A DNA stretch of 64,000 nucleotides, taken from Mucilaginibacter sp. SMC90 (lineage in GTDB: Bacteria > Bacteroidota > Bacteroidia > Sphingobacteriales > Sphingobacteriaceae). The DNA is taken from positions 5,394,001 through 5,458,000 of the forward strand of contig NZ_CP094527.1 of assembly GCF_022811725.1 (NCBI RefSeq). Reading direction: 5' to 3'. A program made the translations under genes and the position numbers. Within the stretch, counting starts at the first letter, position 1. Every line of letters begins with the position of its first letter. The notes below the pieces were generated by a model. That model saw only the letters and a program-made list of their open reading frames with translations, was not told the DNA's origin and did not search any database. This document shows positions 17,183-24,618 of the stretch, piece after piece.

Positions 17183-17959
17183 ATGAATTTAGGATTAGAA
17201 CAAAAAGTAGCCGTTGTACTGGCGGCAAGTAAAGGATTGGGGAAGGCTTCTGCCCTCGCCTTATCTGCAGAAGGTGCAAAAGTCATTATTGGCTCACGCA
17301 ATATAACCGAATTGAATGCCACAGCAGATGAAATCCGCTCTAAAACCGGAAATGAGGTAACCTGCTTTCCGGTGGATGTTACTGACAGCGAACAATTGGC
17401 TTCCTTTATTAACCAGGCAGGCGGCGTTTACGGCCAGATAGATATATTAGTTAATAACGCCGGCGGGCCTCCGTTTGGAAAATTTGAAAGTTTTGATGAT
17501 ACGCAATGGCAACAAGCCTATGAGCAAAACATGCTTAGTTTTGTCCGGACATCCAGGTTGGTTTTACCTTTTATGAAACCAGTCGGCAGCGGCCGCATTA
17601 TCAATATCATCAGTGGTTCGGTAAAGTCTGTACTGGCCAATTCGGTGCTCTCTACTGCAATGCGCATGGGGGTGGTTGGTATGGCAAAAATGCTGGCTGA
17701 TGAACTGGGACCTTTTGCTATTACGGTAAATAATATTGCTCCAGGCCTTATTTTAACCGACCGCATTAAACACACCCTACCCCAGCACATAGATCCAGAA
17801 GAAGCAATTAAAGAAAAGACAAAAAACATCCCGCTCGGGCGCATTGGCAAGCCCGAAGAATTTGCAGCCATGGTGGCATTTCTTTCATCAGCCCAGGCCT
17901 CCTATATCAGCGGAACAACCATCCAGGTAGACGGCGGGGCAAACCGCGCTATTATGTAA
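17183..17959 (+). CDS. Short-chain dehydrogenase/reductase with altered catalytic residues
   Basis: 258 aa Rossmann-fold SDR. Cofactor motif AASKGLGKASA, NNAGGPP, and the C-terminal DGGANRA typical of FabG-like members are present. The catalytic Ser is present (IISGS), but the usual YxxxK is missing: the region reads NSVLSTAMRMGVVG, with no Tyr and with Arg where Lys is expected. This matches a known SDR subgroup annotated as oxidoreductases without the canonical Tyr-Lys pair. It is a single gene with its own flanks; substrate unknown. Confidence 0.9.
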   Translation: MNLGLEQKVAVVLAASKGLGKASALALSAEGAKVIIGSRNITELNATADEIRSKTGNEVTCFPVDVTDSEQLASFINQAGGVYGQIDILVNNAGGPPFGKFESFDDTQWQQAYEQNMLSFVRTSRLVLPFMKPVGSGRIINIISGSVKSVLANSVLSTAMRMGVVGMAKMLADELGPFAITVNNIAPGLILTDRIKHTLPQHIDPEEAIKEKTKNIPLGRIGKPEEFAAMVAFLSSAQASYISGTTIQVDGGANRAIM

Positions 17960-18223
17960 ACATGACGCTGTTAAACATCAATTTAATAGCTTTTGGATTT
18001 GCGCGTACCGCTTTTAGTTTCCCTCAACGCAGTATTATTGTTACATTAACAGTTAAAAACACTATTGCTTTTTAATTCAATTCGTCGATATTTGGTTTAG
18101 CCGTGCATAAGTACAGGCATTTAACCAGTTTACCTTTTAATTAACAAAAAGCACGGATGGCTGCCTTTTGGCAGCACCCTAACTTTTGAAGAAAAATAAC
18201 CTGCAAACCAAATTATCTACCAT

Positions 18224-19579
18224 ATGGAAAAATCACGCCGTACCTTTATCAGGCAGGCCGCGTTGGCCGGCGCCGGGATCATGCTTGCCCCAAAAAGCTG
18301 GAGCGCCCAAAGTTATAAACGTATCATTGGAGCTAACGACAGGGTTAGGGTTGGCGTAATAGGCTTTTCAGACAGGCATAAAAGCTCGCACGTGCCCAGC
18401 TTCATGAACCATTATAAAGAACTCAACTTTGAGGTGGTTGCTGTATCTGATATCTGGAATAAACGGCGTGAAGAAGGTGCGGCCCTCTGGAAAGAAAAAA
18501 TGCAGCACGACGTAAAGGCTTACCGCAATAACGAAGAATTGTATGACAGCAAAACGGTTGATGCCGTTTTCGTGAGCACGGCAGATTTTCAGCACGCGCG
18601 GCATACCATTGAAGCGGTAAAGGCTGGCTGCGATGCTTATGTAGAAAAACCTTTTGCCGAAACCATGGAAGATAACCGGGCTGCTTTAAAAGCGGTAAAG
18701 GAATCGGGTAAAATTGTGCAAATTGGTTCGCAACGCAGAAGCGGCGCTAATTATCATGCCGCCAATGAATTTATAAGTTCAGGCAAATTTGGCCCTATCA
18801 CTATGGTTGAACTAACCTGGAATGTAAACCAACCGGGCCGCTGGCGCAGACCGGAACTATTAGGCCAGTTGAAAGAGCAGGATACCGATTGGAAACGCTT
18901 TATCATGAACCGGCCATATGAAGATTTTGACCCTCGTAAATACCTCGAATTCCGCTTATTCTGGCCCTATTCCTCTGGTTTGGCCGGCCAATGGATGAGC
19001 CATCAGATTGATACCGTACACTGGTTTACCGGTTTGAAACATCCGCGCAGTGTAGTTGCCAATGGCGGTATTTATATGTGGAAGGATGGACGCCGCAACT
19101 GGGATACCATACTGGCTGCATTTGATTACGGCCCGCTTGATGATCCGTCTACCGGATTCCAGGTTACTTTTGGGTCAAGGATGCACAATGGAGATGAGCA
19201 TCCGGCCGAGATCTACTACTCAAACGGCGGCGAACTTAACCTTATCACCAACACAGTATCGCCAACTGGGGGGCTTACCCAAAAAATGGCCGATGCCATG
19301 CATATGAAAGCAAACCTGCTGCCCGAGCTTAGCCTGGCCAATACCGAAAAGGTAGTGGCTTCAGCCAATACCGGCGGTGATATACTGACGTCAAACCATG
19401 TACGCAACTGGATGGAATGCGTACGGAGCCGTAAGCAGCCAAACGCGCCGGTTGAGGCCGGTTACAGCCATTCGATAGCCAATATCATGACCAACGCCGC
19501 CGTACACACCGGCTACAAAGCCACTTTTAATGAGGCTACCCAGGAAGTAATGGCTAATGGAAAGGTGTTTAAATATTAA
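18224..19579 (+). CDS. Tat-exported Gfo/Idh/MocA-family oxidoreductase
   Basis: 451 aa. The N-terminus carries a twin-arginine signal (KSRRTFIRQAALAGAGIML), so the protein would be folded with its NAD(P) before export. The Rossmann domain follows (VRVGVIGFSDRHKS), with the family Lys motif CDAYVEKPFAE and IGSQRRSG; the C-terminal alpha/beta domain holds WMSHQIDTVHWFTG with probable catalytic His. Such secreted members are common in Bacteroidota glycan regions and act on free or glycosidic sugars. It is followed by a DUF6807 gene on the same strand, a frequent neighbour. Substrate unknown. Confidence 0.92.
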   Translation: MEKSRRTFIRQAALAGAGIMLAPKSWSAQSYKRIIGANDRVRVGVIGFSDRHKSSHVPSFMNHYKELNFEVVAVSDIWNKRREEGAALWKEKMQHDVKAYRNNEELYDSKTVDAVFVSTADFQHARHTIEAVKAGCDAYVEKPFAETMEDNRAALKAVKESGKIVQIGSQRRSGANYHAANEFISSGKFGPITMVELTWNVNQPGRWRRPELLGQLKEQDTDWKRFIMNRPYEDFDPRKYLEFRLFWPYSSGLAGQWMSHQIDTVHWFTGLKHPRSVVANGGIYMWKDGRRNWDTILAAFDYGPLDDPSTGFQVTFGSRMHNGDEHPAEIYYSNGGELNLITNTVSPTGGLTQKMADAMHMKANLLPELSLANTEKVVASANTGGDILTSNHVRNWMECVRSRKQPNAPVEAGYSHSIANIMTNAAVHTGYKATFNEATQEVMANGKVFKY

Positions 19580-19595
19580 GGTATAACATATAAAA

Positions 19596-19700
19596 TCCCC
19601 TCTTGAGAGGGGGCGCGGGGGAATGAGTGGTAGCAGGGGTGTGTTATGCAAGCGGTAGGCAAACAGCAAAAACACACCCCTCCCCCCTCTCAACAGGGGA
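19596..19700. repeat. Palindromic intergenic repeat
   Basis: The left arm (19596-19620, TCCCCTCTTGAGAGGGGG...) is a near inverse of the right arm (19677-19700), and inside it GGGGTGTGTT (19636-19645) pairs perfectly with AACACACCCC (19671-19680). This REP-like unit resembles ones scattered through Bacteroidota genomes. It sits between the oxidoreductase and the DUF6807 gene and may attenuate read-through. Confidence 0.6.
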
Positions 19701-19762
19701 ATCGCACATTCCCCCACTCTATGAAGTATAATTTTATACACTAATTACGAACCCCACTATCT

Positions 19763-20809
19763 ATGAAAATATTAAAAAACTGGGCCCTTATTTTTGCCAC
19801 AAACACCCTATTTGCAATGACAGTACAAGCTCAAAAAGCAGAGCCGGTAAAATTGGTAAAAGCAACAAATAATAAAATAGATATCCTGATAGGTGGCAAA
19901 CCCTTTACAAGTTTCCTGTATCCGGATACTTTAGAAAAACCAGTACTTTATCCCCTGTACTCGGCAAACGGCCTGCTGGTGACCCGGGGGTTTCCATTAG
20001 CTCCGCGCCCGGGCGACCCTACCGATCACCCGCATCACATCGGTTTGTGGTTTAATTTTGAAAATCTGAACGGGCTCGATTTCTGGAATAACTCATATGC
20101 CATACCTGCCGACAAAAAAAGCGGTTACGGCTGGATCCATACCGACAAGATCCTGGAAACAAAAGACGGGGCAAAAGGCATACTGGCCTACCACGCAAAC
20201 TGGACCAATCAACAAAAGCAGGTGATACTGGAAGAGCAAACCCGTTTTGAATTTAGCGGCAACGAACAGGAACGGACCATTGATCGTGTAACTACGTTAA
20301 CTGCCGATATGGACGCATTTTTCAAGGATGCCAAAGATGGGATGCTTGGCCTGCGCCTGGCCCATGAGCTACAGATCCCGGATCCTGCCGACCAGAAATT
20401 CACCGATGATAAAGGCAATGTAACCATAGTTAAAGGCGGTACCGACAAGGTAGCCAACGGCACCTACCTTACCAGCGAAGGTAAAACAGGCAACGATGCA
20501 TGGAGCACCCGTGGTGTATGGTGCAAGGTATATGGCAAAATAGGAGCCGATTCTGTTAGTGTTGCTATTATTGATCATCCTCAAAACCCCAATTACCCTA
20601 CTTTTTGGCATGCCCGTGGTTATGGTCTGTTTGCAGCTAATCCGCTGGGCGAAAAGATTTTCACCAACGGTAAATCTGAGAAGAACCTTACCTTAAAGAA
20701 AGGCGAATCGGTAACATTCAGGTATCGGATCATTATACACAATGGTCAGCAAACCAATAGCACAGCCCAGCTAAACCAGGCAGCAGCAGCTTTTAAGTCA
20801 TTTAAATAA
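19763..20809 (+). CDS. DUF6807 (PmoA-like) secreted protein
   Basis: 348 aa with a signal peptide (about 1-23, ending TVQAQ). The single DUF6807 domain, also called methane oxygenase PmoA-like, is marked by the histidine cluster DHPHHIGLWF near residue 90 and DFWNN after it. Despite the name there is no link to methane oxidation in Bacteroidota; the family usually neighbours Gfo/Idh/MocA oxidoreductases, as here, and probably acts in the periplasm on sugars (inference). It converges with the beta-helix gene downstream. Confidence 0.9.
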   Translation: MKILKNWALIFATNTLFAMTVQAQKAEPVKLVKATNNKIDILIGGKPFTSFLYPDTLEKPVLYPLYSANGLLVTRGFPLAPRPGDPTDHPHHIGLWFNFENLNGLDFWNNSYAIPADKKSGYGWIHTDKILETKDGAKGILAYHANWTNQQKQVILEEQTRFEFSGNEQERTIDRVTTLTADMDAFFKDAKDGMLGLRLAHELQIPDPADQKFTDDKGNVTIVKGGTDKVANGTYLTSEGKTGNDAWSTRGVWCKVYGKIGADSVSVAIIDHPQNPNYPTFWHARGYGLFAANPLGEKIFTNGKSEKNLTLKKGESVTFRYRIIIHNGQQTNSTAQLNQAAAAFKSFK

Positions 20810-20832
20810 TATCAAATACCAAACAAACCGGT

Positions 20833-20879
20833 CCGGGATATTTATCAGGATTACTTTTTATCCTTTTTAAATATCCCGG
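20833..20879. terminator. Hairpin between convergent genes
   Basis: CCGGGATATTT (20833-20843) pairs with AAATATCCCGG (20869-20879), with an inner AGGAT/ATCCT stem. The right arm overlaps the 3' end of the minus-strand gene. Probably a shared terminator for the two convergent genes. Confidence 0.5.
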
Positions 20880-21882
20880 CAGGCATGTCGTTTCCAGCCG
20901 AACCGGGGGCAAGGTTCAGATAATTATGAGGCTGCTGCTTTTCTGTCTTAATCTCCACTAAAAGCACCTTTCCTGTCTTTTGAATATTTTTCTCGGTCAG
21001 CTTACTTTCTGTTGCCGGGATCAGATCGTTAGCGATATAGCCCATATAACCATCATTTTCTGTAATAAGCGAATTGCTGAATGTATAAGCCGGTTGTGAT
21101 TTATCGGGCCTTACCCAAAAAAAGTTGCAATGGGTAATGATATTATGGTCAAACACAAAAGGGGCATCAGAAAGTCCATACCAAATAGCCGATTCATAAG
21201 CGCCGTAAATAATGGAATTGGTAAGTGCAAAATCCTTTATCCCCTTGATCAGCACCATCGCATTGCGGCAATTATAAAATATACAATGGTCAACATGGAT
21301 CCCGGCGCCATGTGCCCAAAGCCCGCTTTGCAAACGTGTGGAATTTTTTTCGCCGATAAAATAGCATTGAGAAACCTCAAGCCCGTTCAGGTTTTCATCT
21401 TCCCGGGTTATAGGATAATAATAAGCCACATCCGGATGCGGATTACCAACAAACTTTAACCCTTTAAAGCTCACATTATTTTTAGCTACCAGGAAACTTA
21501 CGCTATGGGTAAACTGTACGTTTGAATTGTTTGAGGACACCGATTGAATAACCGGCATTTTCTCGGGCTGCCAATCAGGATCATCGGGCATGGTCATGGC
21601 CTCAATGGTAAACCTCGACTGGTCATTAGCAGTCTTTGCAGTTTTGATGATCATCTCATGAGCCACTATATATAAGCCAGGGGCAAGTTTGATATTAACG
21701 GGCTCGTCACCGGTAAACGAGCCAGCCAGCGTCACTGCTTTTTCAATACTTAACAGCGGATCGGCTGCTGTTCCGGCAGCTTCCTCTCTGCCTTTAACAG
21801 CATCTACATATACAGTTTGGGCATGCAGGTGCAAAACCGCGATAACAGGATACAACAAGAATAAAAATCTTAGCTTTTTCAT
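20851..21882 (-). CDS. Secreted right-handed parallel beta-helix protein
   Basis: 343 aa, signal peptide about 1-21 (ending HLHAQ). The body is a beta-helix: N-terminal VYVDAVKGREEAAGTAADP is the typical capping start of pectate-lyase-like beta-helix proteins, followed by rungs such as NVSFKGLKFVGN, NGLEVSQCYFIG, GIHVDHCIFYN, DFALTNSIIYG and FVFDHNIITHCNFF. Such folds bind or cleave polysaccharides, but no pectate lyase or polygalacturonase catalytic motif could be assigned, so the activity is open. It stands alone on the minus strand. Confidence 0.88.
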   Translation of the reverse strand: MKKLRFLFLLYPVIAVLHLHAQTVYVDAVKGREEAAGTAADPLLSIEKAVTLAGSFTGDEPVNIKLAPGLYIVAHEMIIKTAKTANDQSRFTIEAMTMPDDPDWQPEKMPVIQSVSSNNSNVQFTHSVSFLVAKNNVSFKGLKFVGNPHPDVAYYYPITREDENLNGLEVSQCYFIGEKNSTRLQSGLWAHGAGIHVDHCIFYNCRNAMVLIKGIKDFALTNSIIYGAYESAIWYGLSDAPFVFDHNIITHCNFFWVRPDKSQPAYTFSNSLITENDGYMGYIANDLIPATESKLTEKNIQKTGKVLLVEIKTEKQQPHNYLNLAPGSAGNDMPAGIFKKDKK

Positions 21883-22029
21883 TGGTCATAATTTAATTGA
21901 TACAGGTTGGAACAGGTAAAACCGCTTTGTTCAATTAAATTTACAGGAGATGCCTTTTGTATCAAATTCATTTCCAGTTCAAATTCATTCAAGTTTATTC
22001 AAATCAAATAATGCCAATTGTCACTCCAT

Positions 22030-22097
22030 AAAAAACCCTGTTTGCAATATCGCATCCTCTATTGAGCGGGTTTGGTATATACTAAACAGGGATTTTT
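22030..22097 (-). terminator. Hairpin terminator downstream of the DJ-1/PfpI gene
   Basis: AAAAAACCCTGTTT (22030-22043) pairs with AAACAGGGATTTTTT (22084-22097) apart from one bulged A, with a long loop. The A-run and T-run ends fit an intrinsic terminator; it lies about 70 nt after the stop of the minus-strand gene. Confidence 0.55.
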
Positions 22098-22164
22098 TGG
22101 TTTGTATAGCTAAATTATCCTGAGCTAAGCAGTAATTTTCATTAATACCGAACAGGGTAAATAG

Positions 22165-22857
22165 CTACATCCTTTCTGCATAATCAAGTAAGGTATCTAC
22201 AGCCAAAACAGATGAGGCCGGATTTTGCCCGGTAATCAAATGATCTTCGCGGGTTACAAATGGCTTCCAGTCTTCGCCTTTTTGGAAATTGGCACCACGT
22301 TCTTTAAGCATATCCTCTAAAAGAAAAGGCACTACCGTTGTTAACTGTGCAGCCTCCTCTTCGGTATTGGTAAATGCTGCCACCCTTTTTCCTTTAATAA
22401 GGTATTCGCCTTCAGGGGTCTTAACTTCTTTTAAGGCTACCGGCGCATGGCATACAAGGGTTACGATTTTGCCATTTTGGTAAAAAGACTCGATAAGCTT
22501 TGCCGAATCCTTGTCGTTGGCCAGGTCCCACATTGGCCCATGACCGCCCGGATAAAAAATGGTATCAAAGTCCTTTTCAGAAACACTGTTTAACATTACG
22601 GTATTGCTCAGCTTATCCTGCGTTTCTTTATCGTTATAATACCTGATAGTAGCTGGAGTCCTGTTTTCGGGCAAATCACTTTTAGGGTCGATGGGGGCTT
22701 GCCCGCCTTTTGGTGAGGCAATTACAATTTGCTTGCCCATGTCATGAAACTTATAATAAGGCGCTGCAAATTCTTCAATCCATAAACCGGTTTTCTTGCC
22801 TGTGTTGCCCAATTCATCATGTGATGTAACAACGAACAGAATTTTATTGATTTCCAT
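22165..22857 (-). CDS. DJ-1/PfpI-family protein (Hsp31-like)
   Basis: 230 aa cytoplasmic class I glutamine-amidotransferase-like fold. The nucleophile elbow is in LVCHAPVAL (Cys followed by His, as in the Hsp31/glyoxalase III branch), the conserved acidic residue is in WIEEFAAPYY, and YPGGHGPMWDL forms the oxyanion region. Members degrade or repair methylglyoxal adducts and act as stress chaperones. Full length for the group. The epoxide hydrolase gene lies 94 bp upstream on the same strand, so co-transcription is possible. Confidence 0.93.
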   Translation of the reverse strand: MEINKILFVVTSHDELGNTGKKTGLWIEEFAAPYYKFHDMGKQIVIASPKGGQAPIDPKSDLPENRTPATIRYYNDKETQDKLSNTVMLNSVSEKDFDTIFYPGGHGPMWDLANDKDSAKLIESFYQNGKIVTLVCHAPVALKEVKTPEGEYLIKGKRVAAFTNTEEEAAQLTTVVPFLLEDMLKERGANFQKGEDWKPFVTREDHLITGQNPASSVLAVDTLLDYAERM

Positions 22858-22951
22858 AGTTTTACTTTTTAAAAACTTGATTCTTAAATTAGATTTATAA
22901 GAGGTTCATTCAAGATAATTGCAAACATCAGGGGCTCTCCCTTTGATATAA

Positions 22952-24235
22952 TTATCGCAGTGATTTAAATGAGGCGCGAAGTTCTTCGGTTAGCGCCTTA
23001 GGTTGCTCCCATGCCGCGAAGTGCCCACCTTTTTCGAGCTTATTAAAATGGATCAGATTGGCATATGCCTTTTTTGTCCAGCTTTCCGGCGCAGCGTAGA
23101 TCTCATCAGGAAATACACTTACTGCTACAGGGATTTTGATACCCTTAGGGTCAAAGAAAACAAGCTTATTTTCCCAATAAAGCCTGGCCGACGAAATTGC
23201 AGTTTTAGTTAACCAGTAAAGAGTGATATTATCAACAATATCCTCTTTTGTAAGCCCTTCGGTCTGGCCGTTGAAAACACGGGCAATTAAGGCCTGGCTT
23301 GCGGCATCATGGTCAAGCATCCACGCGGCAAGCCCAACCGGCGAATCTTCCAATGCATAAAGGGTTTGCGGACGGTTAGCCATTTCAATAGCGTAGCCTA
23401 AACCGTGCGCGTAGAAAAAGCTCAATTGATCATAAGCACGTGATTCATCTGCCGAAAGATCTGCAGGCTTCGGATCACCGAACTTAAGTGCTTTTGCAAT
23501 ATCAGCCGGAACCGTAGCAGGCATGTTAACATGGATACCGAGTAATTCGGGCGGGGCTATCAATGCCATTTGCTCCGAAACAGCGTCGCCCCAGTCACCG
23601 CCCTGGGCTACATATTTGGTATATCCCAGCCTTTTCATCAAAGTAATCCAGGCATGCGCTACCCGAACCGGGTCCCAACCTGTGCCTGTGGGCTTTCCTG
23701 AAAAACCGTGACCTGGTAATGAAGGTATAACCACATCAAAAGCATCCTCCGCCTTGCCGCCAAAGGAAGTAGGATCGGTAAGCGGGCCTATTATTTTTAA
23801 TTGTTCAATAACTGATCCTGGCCAGCCGTGTGTGACAATAATGGGCAAGGCATTTTTCTGTTTTGAACGCACGTGAATAAAGTGTATATCTACCCCATCA
23901 ATATTAGTGACAAACATGGGCAAGGCATTTAGCTTTGCTTCTACCTTACGCCAATCATAATCTTTTGCCCAATAATCGGCAAGTTTATGCATGGTTAATA
24001 ATTGCACACCCTGCGTTTCGTCGGTTACTGTTTCCTTATCGGGCCACCTTGTAGCTTTGATACGCTGCTTAAGGTCTGCCAGGTCCGCATCAGGAAAGTT
24101 CACATGAAACGGGCGAATTGCCTCGGAACCCTGCGCAGCTGCCGTGGCAGCGCTTTGAGCAGAAACAGGTGCGGCAAATAATACCATTGCTGCAATAATG
24201 ATGGTACCGGCGGTTAGTTCTTTTTTCTTTTCCAT
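22952..24235 (-). CDS. Secreted epoxide hydrolase, alpha/beta-hydrolase fold
   Basis: 427 aa. A signal peptide (about 1-26, ending APVSAQ) precedes the epoxide hydrolase N-terminal domain (about 42-150, RPFHVNFPDADLADLKQRI, RWPDKET) and the alpha/beta-hydrolase core: HGWPGS oxyanion motif, nucleophile Asp in GGDWGD, and catalytic His in GGHFAAWEQP. It hydrates epoxides to diols by the covalent Asp mechanism. Most close relatives are cytosolic or juvenile-hormone-like hydrolases; export to the periplasm points to detoxification of external epoxides (inference). Confidence 0.93.
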   Translation of the reverse strand: MEKKKELTAGTIIIAAMVLFAAPVSAQSAATAAAQGSEAIRPFHVNFPDADLADLKQRIKATRWPDKETVTDETQGVQLLTMHKLADYWAKDYDWRKVEAKLNALPMFVTNIDGVDIHFIHVRSKQKNALPIIVTHGWPGSVIEQLKIIGPLTDPTSFGGKAEDAFDVVIPSLPGHGFSGKPTGTGWDPVRVAHAWITLMKRLGYTKYVAQGGDWGDAVSEQMALIAPPELLGIHVNMPATVPADIAKALKFGDPKPADLSADESRAYDQLSFFYAHGLGYAIEMANRPQTLYALEDSPVGLAAWMLDHDAASQALIARVFNGQTEGLTKEDIVDNITLYWLTKTAISSARLYWENKLVFFDPKGIKIPVAVSVFPDEIYAAPESWTKKAYANLIHFNKLEKGGHFAAWEQPKALTEELRASFKSLR

Positions 24236-24618
24236 GGTGTGTTTTTTTAATTATTTGATTACTGGTGCGTTACGCAGAGGAGATATTCAATTAGTGCCCA
24301 GCATTTTACTACAGCAACATGCTGAACTGCAGACAAGTGGGGTAATTACCATGCCACGAAATCAAATAACTGATTATCAAATAATTAAAAACAACCTACA
24401 GGAGTAAAATCACGAAATATCGTATTTTTATAAAAAGTCACGACCAATTATTCCGCCTAAATGCAAGGTTCAGCGATATATTGAAAAATTTCCGGGGAGG
24501 GCGTATGAATTTATCAATACGGTGCTATAACCCGGTAATGCAGTGTAAGATAATTGTCGCATTATGCTCCATTTTTACGCTATATTATCAATAAACATAA
24601 CCATTATCTACGTCCCGT
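24236..24618. other. Intergenic region between epoxide hydrolase and GH51 genes
   Basis: 383 bp between divergent genes, so it should hold both promoters. It is AT-rich with ATCAAATAA repeated (24360-24382), but I found no complete TTTG/TAnnTTTG pair on either strand and no gene. Confidence 0.35.

Noticed and set aside
19391..19741. 116-codon minus-strand frame
   Set aside because: It covers the 3' end of the oxidoreductase gene and the palindromic repeat, a common source of false frames.
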